Program-made: the position numbers and the translations under genes | Notes under the pieces: generated by a model | The model's input: the letters and a program-made list of their open reading frames with translations, nothing else | What the model was told of the DNA's origin: nothing | Databases searched by the model: none | In this document: positions 1 to 7,700 of the stretch, piece by piece | Layout of the letters: every line of letters begins with the position of its first letter | Position numbering within the stretch: the stretch's first letter is position 1 | DNA from: Bacteroidales bacterium | GTDB lineage: Bacteria > Bacteroidota > Bacteroidia > Bacteroidales > Marinilabiliaceae | Assembly (NCBI GenBank): GCA_024401365.1 | Contig: JAKSLE010000018.1 | Span: forward strand, 1 to 46,811 | DNA: 46,811 bases | Reading direction: 5' to 3'

Positions 1-39
1 TGTTGGTAGATGCGAAGATATGGGAGAGAGAGCATGCGG

Positions 40-62
40 AGAGGTTAGAGGAGAGGGGGTAG
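40..62 (+). repeat. TTAGAG-type purine-rich linker, cluster 1
   Basis: A short purine-rich stretch with GGTTAGAGGAGAGG ending in a TAG. It is the first of five related clusters (also near 547, 911, 11081 and 11821) that lie at gene or gene-fragment ends in this polysaccharide locus. The open frame 3-62 that runs into it could be the last 19 codons of an upstream gene but is too short to identify. Confidence 0.4.
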
Positions 63-95
63 GCGCTTCGCTTGGTTGATGGTTTAGCGACAATA

Positions 96-578
96 ATGAA
101 CGAGTATTTTACAGGCCATAAGGATAGTGTAGCTATCAATGATTATCTCAATGCGTTGTCTGAGAGTTCGAATGACTTTCAGATTGTCTTTAGGCTGAGG
201 TGTATGGGGGAGGAGTTTGTGGATGGTGTGCTTTCTCTCGATACTGTGTATTCGTTTGCAGAATGCCTTCCTGCTTCATGTAAGGCAGAGGATTTCATTC
301 GTCAGATGAAGTGTTATACGTTCTTCTCGGCGTTAAGCTCAATAGCATTAAAGCAAGTATTGTCTCCCTTTGAACAGAGGGTAAAAGAGGAGATAGAACA
401 TCCTACGTTTTGCAAGCCTGTTCCGTCATCGGGAAAGGTTGCAATTACAATATATAAGCTTCAACGTATTTGGTATACTAGATGGAAGCATCCCCTAGTT
501 TTCAATGAGCATTGGCTGCCAGCATTAGTCACATGGATTTGGAGCGTGGTTAGGTGGGAGAGAGTGGTTAGAGATTAG
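96..578 (+). CDS. Hypothetical protein, possibly a C-terminal piece of a nucleotidyltransferase-like (PF14907-type) polysaccharide-locus protein
   Basis: The ATG at 96 is chosen; the same frame is open from a TTG at 72 and blocked by a stop at 60-62. The encoded protein is about 160 residues. Only its last third is suggestive: the basic, tryptophan-rich end (around KLQRIWYTRWKHPLVF) resembles the C-terminus of the intact family member at 15682-16719 (RRWWTNRWKNRLVYSKES). The GDIDIYL-type nucleotidyltransferase motif, which sits in the N-terminal half of that protein, is absent here, and half the usual 345-residue length is missing. I therefore infer a truncated remnant rather than a working enzyme. 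It could also be an unrelated small capsule-locus protein. The last codons run into TTAGAG-type repeats. Confidence 0.4.
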   Translation: MNEYFTGHKDSVAINDYLNALSESSNDFQIVFRLRCMGEEFVDGVLSLDTVYSFAECLPASCKAEDFIRQMKCYTFFSALSSIALKQVLSPFEQRVKEEIEHPTFCKPVPSSGKVAITIYKLQRIWYTRWKHPLVFNEHWLPALVTWIWSVVRWERVVRD

Positions 579-612
579 GGGTTAGACACGAAGCTTGGTT
601 AGAGGTTAGAGA
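547..612 (+). repeat. TTAGAG-type repeat cluster 2
   Basis: Five copies of GGTTAG(A/G) occur within about 65 bases, overlapping the stop codon of the preceding open frame. All are in the same orientation as the surrounding genes. It is a low-complexity linker, with no coding or palindromic structure that I can see. Confidence 0.55.
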
Positions 613-986
613 TTTTTCGAAACTCTATGGTTTAGAAATTGCAAGCAAAGAAGAATGTTGAGAAAAAACAAATAAGCAATACTACTCATTGCAAATGTTT
701 TAGTTGGACCGTATATTTCAAGTGTTTGATAATTATGATGTTATAGTGTTTGTTTTGCAAATGTTGTCATCTTTAATTGCAAATGTTGAACAAATAACGC
801 GCAAATCTTTCTAGTCTCGACAAGAACGGGTTCCTTCCACAAAACTGAACCGTTGGCCAAAGATATCATGCATTTTAATCCAGCTGAGGTAGGGTATAAG
901 ATTAACTTCCGGAGGTTAGAGTTGAGAGGGCTTGGGGTTGAGTAGAGGGGGTTAGGGCTTTGCTTGGTTAGAGTCAGAGTAATAGT
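579..986. other. Gene-poor gap with repeats and a short orphan open stretch
   Basis: About 400 bases with no convincing gene. It holds TTAGAG linkers at both ends and three exact copies of TTGCAAATGTT at 689, 755 and 777, spaced 66 and 22 bases (a 22-base register). A 51-codon stretch open from 790 to a TAG at 943-945 (including PLAKDIMHFNPAEVGYKINF) reads like the tail of a protein but has no start and I cannot place it in a family. It is probably a decayed gene end. Confidence 0.4.
911..976 (+). repeat. TTAGAG-type repeat cluster 3
   Basis: Purine-rich linker with repeated GGTTAG and GTTGAG units immediately upstream of the truncated glycosyltransferase start at 987. It has the same character and orientation as the other clusters in the locus. 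Confidence 0.5.
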
Positions 987-1088
987 ATGAAGATTTCAGT
1001 TATAACAGCTGCCTGGAATAGCAGTAAAACAATACAAGATACCCTAAGAAGTGTATTGAGCCAGCGAAACACGAATGATAGGTGCTAG
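987..1088 (+). pseudogene. Truncated 5' end of a family 2 glycosyltransferase
   Basis: ATG at 987 opens 33 codons before TAG at 1086-1088. The peptide begins MKISVITAAWNSSKTI, exactly like the intact GT2 protein starting at 9936, and 25 of the first 31 residues are identical between the two. At DNA level the two differ at many third positions, so this is the start of a divergent paralogue and not a fresh copy of the same gene. Homology stops around 1070, just where the AT-rich defence island begins. A functional GT2 needs about 250 residues, so this is a dead remnant marking the left edge of the island. Confidence 0.8.
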
Positions 1089-1112
1089 ATTTGTCGATTT
1101 TTTGTAATTGTA

Positions 1113-2000
1113 ATGCATGATATGGCAAGGAAATATTGGATTATTATTGCAATAATTATAACATTGTTGTTAATTACTCTCGTGATTAATATGCTATTCT
1201 TAGCGGATTGGCAGTTGATTCCCACATCATTTTCAAATAGTGAGTGGTTCTCTTTCTGGTCTTCTTACATCACAGGAGTATTTGCAGTTATTGCTTGTTA
1301 CTACACTATTCAATCGGCAAACAAGAACAGCAAAGATGCAATAATGCAGCAGAATGCTATACTAATCCGACAGAGGAGTGATGAGATATATAAGGAGATT
1401 ACTGAAGAGGTAAAACTTCAGGTCCGTCTTTTTAATTTTGTTGATTTTACTTCGATCTTGCTCAATGTTGATGAAGATAATCTACCACGTATGAAAGATG
1501 AGGTGCTGAAGAAGAAATCTTCTATTGCTGAAAGGAAAATTCATTGGGCATTGCTGAAGAATTTGTACCTGAATTCTGAATCCGTTACATCGCTTGCCGA
1601 AGAATATGATCTTGCATTGAATAGTGCTACTGATAAGCTTGTTGAATATGCCAAAATGGAATTGGATATGTTCTTTGCTATTGAAGATATTAAGGTCGCG
1701 GAGAAGACTATTGTTATTCTGGATAGCCTTTTGGATAGACTGAATGACAAACTTTCTGATAATTCAAATAATCAGGAAACAATCGATCTAATTGCGCAAT
1801 ACGAGAAGCAGAAATCGGAAAATATGCAAAAGCAATATGAAGCAAACAAGAAATATAAAGACCTTGTATCGCTGTTGCATAAAAGTGTCTCTGGCTTGTC
1901 TGCATCTCAAGATGTTTTATTTAATGCTTCGGTGAACTTTCTAGGAAAGCTTGGGGACTATGTCGCACATAAGTTCCAATGCAACGCCCCCCAAGCATAA
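1113..2000 (+). CDS. Two-TM membrane protein with cytoplasmic coiled coil, unknown function
   Basis: A 295-residue protein whose family I do not recognise. Two hydrophobic helices are visible, roughly residues 8-30 and 45-68, forming an N-terminal membrane hairpin. The remainder is polar, rich in K, E, Q and D, with long helical and coiled-coil-like stretches (around residues 70-130 and 180-270), presumably in the cytoplasm. It is the first gene of the AT-rich island, between the truncated GT2 start and the Detocs genes, with base composition like its right-hand neighbours. The strong hairpin directly after its stop suggests that it is transcribed separately from dtcA. By position it may be a membrane-associated defence component, but nothing in the sequence proves this. 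ATG 1113 is used; ATG 1122 is an equally good alternative. Confidence 0.7.
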   Translation: MHDMARKYWIIIAIIITLLLITLVINMLFLADWQLIPTSFSNSEWFSFWSSYITGVFAVIACYYTIQSANKNSKDAIMQQNAILIRQRSDEIYKEITEEVKLQVRLFNFVDFTSILLNVDEDNLPRMKDEVLKKKSSIAERKIHWALLKNLYLNSESVTSLAEEYDLALNSATDKLVEYAKMELDMFFAIEDIKVAEKTIVILDSLLDRLNDKLSDNSNNQETIDLIAQYEKQKSENMQKQYEANKKYKDLVSLLHKSVSGLSASQDVLFNASVNFLGKLGDYVAHKFQCNAPQA

Positions 2001-2355
2001 ACTTATAAGATAAAAGCCAGCGAGTGTCGCGAAGACGACTCTTGCAGGCTTTTATCTGAAACAAACCATATTCACCAGCACACGAGGATGAAAGTGGTTT
2101 TGAGGTATGTGGATAGGTGAAACAAAGAAACATTTAAATGGGGAAACTTACAAAATGGGGATGCTTACAAGTGTAACATTTAAATCATTTTGGAAGAAAT
2201 CTTTGATTTCTGAGATATTGTGTGTCTACTTTTGTTTATATACTAAAGGAATGCTAGGGGGTCTGTTTTCTTGTGTGTTGAATATAGTAATGTTAATTAA
2301 TTTATACTATCCTTAATGGTTTTTATTTGTCTGTTTTAATTTCGATACTTGAGTT
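2001..2355. other. Intergenic region before the Detocs genes
   Basis: About 355 bases without a convincing gene. The left end holds a long imperfect hairpin (2009-2056). A 69-codon open frame from 2107 has no recognisable features. A weak -7-like sequence TTTATTTG lies at 2322-2329, about 27 bases before the dtcA start, and may be part of its promoter. Confidence 0.4.
2009..2056 (+). terminator. Long hairpin after the two-TM protein gene
   Basis: Arms GATAAAAGCC and GGCTTTTATC enclose an inner stem GCGAGTGTCG / CGACTCTTGC with a six-base CGAAGA loop. This gives about 18 pairs with one A-A and one T-T mismatch. There is no long T tract after it, so it may be a weak terminator, an mRNA-stabilising 3' structure, or both. 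Confidence 0.5.
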
Positions 2356-5300
2356 ATGACAAATCATTACGTTGAATTTATTGATAAAAGAAAAGTCAAT
2401 AAGTGGCTTCGATTGCTCAAAGATCCGAAGAGTGATAAAGTAAATGTTTGGATTGCAACAATGGAAGAGTGCAATTATTTGGAACTATGTTTATTGTCTA
2501 CAAAGTGTCCACATGTGTTGTCTGGGTTGCTATCTTTATCAATGATCCGTAGGAAGAGTTATAAGGATGTTTTTAAAAACAAAAACATTCAGCCAATTAA
2601 GCCCGTTGACGATTATATTGGCTTAATGATATATGTCATAAGACAGAATGCGAAGTTACTCAATGAATATATCAGCCTTAGAAGCAAGATAGATAACTAT
2701 GCCCTTCGTGGGAATTATCATGAAGCAAAGAAATTGTTAACGATTGTCAATACATCAATTAGTTATTCGTATTGGGCTGCCAATTATGAAATAAAGATAG
2801 AGCGTTTAGAAAATGGACTTGATTCCTGTACATCTTTCTATAATAAATTATATACTGAAAATAATACAATCGCACGCCTATATTATTACTGTGCATATGT
2901 GTCATCTTCATTGGATTATCCCTCCGATAAAATGAATACATTGTTATGGCCAAAAGAAAAGGAAAACAGTGAATATGTAAATAATGTTATTATTTCTCAT
3001 TGTATGCCATACCAGGCATTTACAGATGGCGAATGGATTCGCTCTGATTGTAATTCTTCCATTGTAGATTTATATAACAATTTAATTAATTACCTTCCTA
3101 ATCTAAGTCCTGAAACGCTTAATAATGATAAAGTCCGTTTTTATCTTAGTGAATTATCAAAGATTATAGAAGATCCATATGTCGATAAATTATGTCACTT
3201 ATATGGAATAAGTGATAAGTGTAATTTGTCAGACGTTAGAAGAACAATTCTTGATAGTTATTCTAGAGGGAATTATGCTATGGTTATTGAATTAGCTAAA
3301 GGGTATTTAGACGATATCACGAATGATATCGAGATACTTTCTCTCTATCTTAAAAGTTACATTTTATCAGGTATTGATCCTGGTGTGTTTGATAAAGAAG
3401 GGTCTATATTTGAACGAGTATGTTATCATTATTATGAGATACTCAGGCATAGCGAAAACGTTGCTGTACATAAAAATAAGTTAATAGGGATTTGTAAGTC
3501 ACAATGCCACATTTACGGCATGAGACATCTGTATACAATACTATCAAATTTAGACAATCATAGTATTAGCAATGTATATTCTGATACATGGAAGTATTCT
3601 ATATTTTCAAATCCGACAGATTGCGTTGTTTTCAATGATTCTACCCAACGTTATGATTATATCAAGAGCTTAGGGCTAGATGAGACTTTTTGGAACACAA
3701 TTTTCTATGATGATAATCATCTTTTGTCTCCAGATTTCTATGAAATGACTATAGCACAAAAAGATGATTCTTCAATCTTTGGAAACATAATTTCTTTATT
3801 TTGTAAGAACATTATAGCCCCTTATAATCAAGATATACTGTCTTCCTATGTTGTAAATAAGTACATAGACTTAGGCCAGCCCAAAATGGCAATAGAGTTT
3901 TATGTTAACAATAGATTAAACCATTCTGAACTCAGTATTATATTTGATAAAGATAAACTAAGTGAATTAATCTCTCAGGATGTTTCTTTATTAAGTGAAA
4001 TTCCGTTAGAGCTTTCCATTTATTATTATCTAATAAATACAGATACAGATACTATTTATCTTTCATATAAGAATTGTCTAAAACGATTTAATCTAAAGAA
4101 AGCTTCAGACATAGTTGTTAATGGAGATTTAAAACAACGTTACTTTTTAACCAATATTGTAGTTCCCAAAATTATTACACTTCATGTCCTTCGATTCAAG
4201 AGTGTTAAGGATGTGATGGAAGAGAGAATAAAGATTTGTTCAAGTCTATATGATTTTTATAATGATAAGAAATATAATGATGAGATATCATCTCTTTGTA
4301 GAGATTTAAAGATTAGAGAATTGAATAATCAAGTGGACGATAGTAAAATTTATGTTGATGTGAATTCTATCCGTGAAAACGAGATGGAGGATGCAAAATC
4401 TCTTTATGATATTTATGAAGGTGCCTCTTCTAATGTAAATTACTATTCAGACTCCTCTTTACGTATTTTGTTGTCAAAACTTATGTCAATGGGGTTGTCT
4501 GTTAAACAAATTGATAGTGATAGCCAGTTGTATGCTATATCTGACTCTAGTGCATCTGAGCACCAAGAGCAGACAAATTACCGTTTGGATGTAATGAAGC
4601 GATTGTTCTTAAATGTTAGAGATCAATTCCTGTTCAATCCAAAATACGGATTAGACAACTATTTGAGTACAAGAATTAGACATGGAACCTTAGTTAATAA
4701 ATTACGAAACCATTTTGAACAGAACTCATTAGTTACTAATATTGTTGATGAAGAATACGCTATTAATACATTTTGGGTGAATTCAAGATTTGGAGTAAAG
4801 GATAAGACGGTTTTGCAATGTGTATCACGATTTAATGAATTCTCGAAGAAAGTTGATGGAGTAATAGCGAATTTTAAAAACGAATGTGTACAAGTTAAAA
4901 CGGAAACTGAAACATCTAAGATGAAGGCTTGTTTTAATTATGACATTAAGTATTTTGAGAATTTCATCAATGAATTGATAATAGATGAGAGTATCAAATC
5001 GTTCTGTGATTGTTATGACGCTATAATCAATGAGTTATGGCAACATACTGACGAATGTCTTGAGTCTGTAAAGGATGAATTGTATCGAATCCAAGCAAGT
5101 CTAATTGATGCATTGCATACATTAGGGAAAGATATTAATAACATACTTCCTAATAATAATAGTGGATTAATTCAATTTAATGATGCCATCGGACATTGCC
5201 AGAATGATATACAGAATGACATCCAAGCTGTAGCAAGGTGGTTTAAAAGAAAGAATTACGAAGATTTTGATTTTACATTGTCTCAGGTAATTCAAACATG

Positions 5301-5757
5301 CATTGATTCAATCAATGATAATAATAAGAAATCTATTGCAACAGTATTAAATTGCAATCTCAACACAGCATTGAAAGGAACATATTTTGGTACACTTTAC
5401 GATATGTTCCATGACATACTGAATAATGCGTATGATTATGATACAAAGAATAATATTGGTGGAGTTTGTAATATTGATATAAACTTGGAAAACGAGTTTC
5501 TTATAGTTTATGTATGTAATCCTATTTTGCCTGAACATGCACCATCTCTAGAAAAGAAGGTAATGGAGATTAATTCAACTCTTGATGCAATGTTCAAATC
5601 GGGCAAATCAAGGAATGAAGGAAATTCTGGTTGTTCTAAGATTTTCAATGCAGTACACAACCATTTAGGATCTGATCACAATACATATAGAAATGAAATT
5701 AAAGATGCAAACTTTATAGTTAATATCGCAGTAGAATTATCACCATTAAAAAAATAA
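2356..5757 (+). CDS. dtcA: Detocs sensor DtcA: large helical-repeat protein with C-terminal histidine-kinase-like ATPase
   Basis: A 1133-residue protein. The first ~900 residues are predominantly helical with TPR-like units (for example RGNYHEAKKLL near residue 118 and RGNYAMVIELAKGYL near 305), a plausible sensing platform. The C-terminus carries a GHKL-type ATPase: N-box FHDILNNAYDY near residues 1018-1028 and a G2-like GNSGCSKIF loop near residue 1089. No classical H-box is visible; H947 in GHCQNDIQNDI, ahead of the ATPase, is a candidate phospho-acceptor (inference). There are no membrane helices, so it should be cytosolic. It lies 4 bases upstream of a stand-alone receiver gene, followed by a receiver-phosphorylase gene, the DtcA-DtcB-DtcC order of Detocs. 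In that system the kinase senses phage infection and phosphorylates DtcC, while DtcB drains phosphate. The gene is markedly AT-rich. Identification rests on architecture and context. Confidence 0.8.
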   Translation: MTNHYVEFIDKRKVNKWLRLLKDPKSDKVNVWIATMEECNYLELCLLSTKCPHVLSGLLSLSMIRRKSYKDVFKNKNIQPIKPVDDYIGLMIYVIRQNAKLLNEYISLRSKIDNYALRGNYHEAKKLLTIVNTSISYSYWAANYEIKIERLENGLDSCTSFYNKLYTENNTIARLYYYCAYVSSSLDYPSDKMNTLLWPKEKENSEYVNNVIISHCMPYQAFTDGEWIRSDCNSSIVDLYNNLINYLPNLSPETLNNDKVRFYLSELSKIIEDPYVDKLCHLYGISDKCNLSDVRRTILDSYSRGNYAMVIELAKGYLDDITNDIEILSLYLKSYILSGIDPGVFDKEGSIFERVCYHYYEILRHSENVAVHKNKLIGICKSQCHIYGMRHLYTILSNLDNHSISNVYSDTWKYSIFSNPTDCVVFNDSTQRYDYIKSLGLDETFWNTIFYDDNHLLSPDFYEMTIAQKDDSSIFGNIISLFCKNIIAPYNQDILSSYVVNKYIDLGQPKMAIEFYVNNRLNHSELSIIFDKDKLSELISQDVSLLSEIPLELSIYYYLINTDTDTIYLSYKNCLKRFNLKKASDIVVNGDLKQRYFLTNIVVPKIITLHVLRFKSVKDVMEERIKICSSLYDFYNDKKYNDEISSLCRDLKIRELNNQVDDSKIYVDVNSIRENEMEDAKSLYDIYEGASSNVNYYSDSSLRILLSKLMSMGLSVKQIDSDSQLYAISDSSASEHQEQTNYRLDVMKRLFLNVRDQFLFNPKYGLDNYLSTRIRHGTLVNKLRNHFEQNSLVTNIVDEEYAINTFWVNSRFGVKDKTVLQCVSRFNEFSKKVDGVIANFKNECVQVKTETETSKMKACFNYDIKYFENFINELIIDESIKSFCDCYDAIINELWQHTDECLESVKDELYRIQASLIDALHTLGKDINNILPNNNSGLIQFNDAIGHCQNDIQNDIQAVARWFKRKNYEDFDFTLSQVIQTCIDSINDNNKKSIATVLNCNLNTALKGTYFGTLYDMFHDILNNAYDYDTKNNIGGVCNIDINLENEFLIVYVCNPILPEHAPSLEKKVMEINSTLDAMFKSGKSRNEGNSGCSKIFNAVHNHLGSDHNTYRNEIKDANFIVNIAVELSPLKK

Positions 5758-5761
5758 GAAG

Positions 5762-6202
5762 ATGAAGATATTACTTGTTGAAGATGATGAGCATAAAATG
5801 CATGATATTATTAGCATTGTTAAGGAAATAGATGCTCATGTGGTTATTGATACAGCTTTTTCTGTTGCAAGTGGTGTGCAGAAAGCTGTTGATAATGAGT
5901 ATGACCTACTTTTACTTGATATGACAATACCAAATTTTGACAATACGGAAGGAAAGGATGGAGGGCCATCATATAAGAATGGAGGGGAATTAATAATTCG
6001 TGAACTAATAGACGAGGAGATAAACTTTCGATGTGCAGTAATAACTCAATATGAGACCTTTAATAATGAGACAATAGAACAAATTAGCGAAAGGATTTCC
6101 GAGTTATGTAGAGAGTGCTATCATGGATACATAAAATACAGCACCATGAATGAGAATTGGAAAGACGAACTAAAAAAATTACTACAAAAATGCTCAAGAT
6201 AA
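5762..6202 (+). CDS. dtcB: Detocs DtcB: stand-alone response-regulator receiver domain
   Basis: A 146-residue single-domain receiver. Acidic pocket residues E7, D8 and D9, the phospho-accepting Asp D53 (LLLLDMTIP), the conserved Thr T95 and Lys K125 (GYIKYS) are all present, so it should accept phosphate. An insert after the phosphorylation loop (about residues 58-75) is longer than in CheY. It has no output domain. In Detocs, DtcB is described as a buffer that takes phosphoryl groups from DtcA and prevents the toxic effector being switched on without infection. It starts 4 bases after dtcA and its last 13 bases overlap the start of dtcC, so the three are almost certainly one transcript with coupled translation. 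Confidence 0.85.
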   Translation: MKILLVEDDEHKMHDIISIVKEIDAHVVIDTAFSVASGVQKAVDNEYDLLLLDMTIPNFDNTEGKDGGPSYKNGGELIIRELIDEEINFRCAVITQYETFNNETIEQISERISELCRECYHGYIKYSTMNENWKDELKKLLQKCSR

Positions 6203-7431
6203 TTATTATAGATGACGCGTCTGAAAAGGTTGCAAAGTATAAAGAACTATTAGCTGAATTTCCAGAGATAAATTTTGACTTTGTCGATATTGCAGCATCT
6301 TTGGTAGATGCAGAAGAAAAGTTATCTGAAAACCAATATGATTTAGCTATTTTGGATTTGTTCTTGCCTTTACGTTATGGAGATGTTCCAAATCCTGATA
6401 ATGCGGTAACTCTTCTCAAAGATCTTTCAGAAGACGACGATTTTAAAATGCCTTTCAATATAGTAGGTATTACAAGAATGAAAGATGCAGACCCTAAATA
6501 CAGGGAGAACTTCGAGCAACAGTTGTTGGCATATATTATTTATGAACAAGAGAAGGATGATTGGAAAAATAGGCTAAGACAGAAAATAGCATTCCTTATC
6601 AAAGCTCAAAGAAGTATACAGGTTCAGAATTATTATGATTATGATGTTGCAGTCATTAATGCACTTCAAAGCGAAAACAAACATGTATTAAGAGCTTTTG
6701 GTGAAGATGGTTGGCAAGAGACTAAGATACCAGCTGATTTGTCAACAACATATTATACAAAAGTAGTTACAACATCTAGCGGAAGAACAATTCGTGTTGT
6801 ATCTTGTTACGCATTGAAGATGGCGTCTACTTCTTCTGCTGTACTTACCACTAAAGTAATATACAACTTTAGACCTAAGTACTTATTTATGACTGGAATT
6901 GCGGCCGCTGTTGATAGAAAGGAGGCTAATTTGGGAGATATTATGATTGCTTCAAAAGTATGGGATGGAGCTAGCGGGAAGATTAAGACAGATGAAGAAG
7001 GATCGGATATATTTTACCCTGATTTTCATGAGATACCATTAGATGCAGATATAAACGCATTGGCGTTAAAACTTGCATTAAACAGACCTCTACTAAATAG
7101 TATAGAAGAAAACTATCATGGAAAGAAACCTGAATATAAGTTAAATTTGAGGATCGGACCTATTGCATCAGTTCCTGCCGTACTTGCATCAGAGGCAGAG
7201 GTCGATAAGTTGGAAGTACATGTACGAAAATTATTAGGTGTTGAAATGGAAGGATACGGTATGTTCTTCTCTGCACATAATAGTGCTCATCCAAGACCAA
7301 AATATACTATTTTGATAAAATCAGTTTCTGATTATGCGGATTCTCAAAAATCGGATGATTATCAAGACTATTGCATGTATACATCTGCATCTTTGGCATA
7401 TCATATAGTCGTTAATGAATTACAGTACTAA
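6190..7431 (+). CDS. dtcC: Detocs effector DtcC: receiver domain fused to nucleoside-phosphorylase (ATP-cleaving) domain
   Basis: About 413 residues. ATG 6190 is preferred over the in-frame ATG at 6157 because it gives the usual receiver start MLKIIIIDD; it overlaps dtcB by 13 bases. Residues 1-130 form a receiver with D8, D9 and phospho-acceptor D56 (LAILDLFLP). After a linker, a PNP/UDP-phosphorylase fold begins near residue 155: MTGIAAAVDRKEANLGDIMI matches the family GIaGG...LGD motif, GVEMEGYGMF carries the nucleoside-binding Met-Glu, and KSVSDYAD carries the catalytic-site Asp. PNP-type effectors of Detocs are reported to cleave ATP to adenine and ribose-5'-triphosphate, depleting energy in infected cells. 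Phosphorylation of D56 by DtcA would be the trigger (inference from the family). There is no signal peptide or TM helix. Confidence 0.85.
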   Translation: MLKIIIIDDASEKVAKYKELLAEFPEINFDFVDIAASLVDAEEKLSENQYDLAILDLFLPLRYGDVPNPDNAVTLLKDLSEDDDFKMPFNIVGITRMKDADPKYRENFEQQLLAYIIYEQEKDDWKNRLRQKIAFLIKAQRSIQVQNYYDYDVAVINALQSENKHVLRAFGEDGWQETKIPADLSTTYYTKVVTTSSGRTIRVVSCYALKMASTSSAVLTTKVIYNFRPKYLFMTGIAAAVDRKEANLGDIMIASKVWDGASGKIKTDEEGSDIFYPDFHEIPLDADINALALKLALNRPLLNSIEENYHGKKPEYKLNLRIGPIASVPAVLASEAEVDKLEVHVRKLLGVEMEGYGMFFSAHNSAHPRPKYTILIKSVSDYADSQKSDDYQDYCMYTSASLAYHIVVNELQY

Positions 7432-7668
7432 CAGTTGTATGTGCTGTAACAATTACAAATTATTGATGTCAAAACACGGACCGGCTTTGTTGGCAATCTC
7501 GTTGTGTGTTAAGGATTACTCGAATTACTGTATGCCCCCCGAAATTTTAGAAGACAATGCATTGCTATATTTATCTTGAGTTTATAGTTGTTCTTTGTAT
7601 GAGTACTTTCTTTTAATCTATTTTTTTTATTTCCCCATTCGGCGCGAGTAGATATGTAGGAATAAATA

Positions 7669-7676
7669 TATCTTTG
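7669..7676 (+). promoter_or_regulatory. -7 promoter element for the Septu-like pair
   Basis: TATCTTTG matches the Bacteroidota -7 consensus TAnnTTTG. Transcription would begin about 7 bases later, giving a short leader to ATG 7701. This also argues against the TTG at 7674 as the start codon. No clear TTG at -33. The preceding gap (7432-7668) holds no convincing gene. Confidence 0.55.
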
Positions 7677-7700
7677 CAAGAGTATAGAACTTTCAAAACA

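Noticed and set aside
2107-2316. 69-codon open frame between the two-TM gene and dtcA
   Set aside because: Hydrophobic composition is explained by AT-rich DNA; no promoter or ribosome binding site, no recognisable family. A tiny membrane protein cannot be fully excluded.
6157-6189. Upstream in-frame ATG for dtcC
   Set aside because: It would add 11 residues (MERRTKKITTK) read from inside dtcB ahead of the canonical receiver start MLKIIIIDD.
7466-7579. 37-codon open frame (begins MSKHGPALL) between dtcC and ptuA
   Set aside because: Too short to support, no family resemblance; may be a decayed piece.
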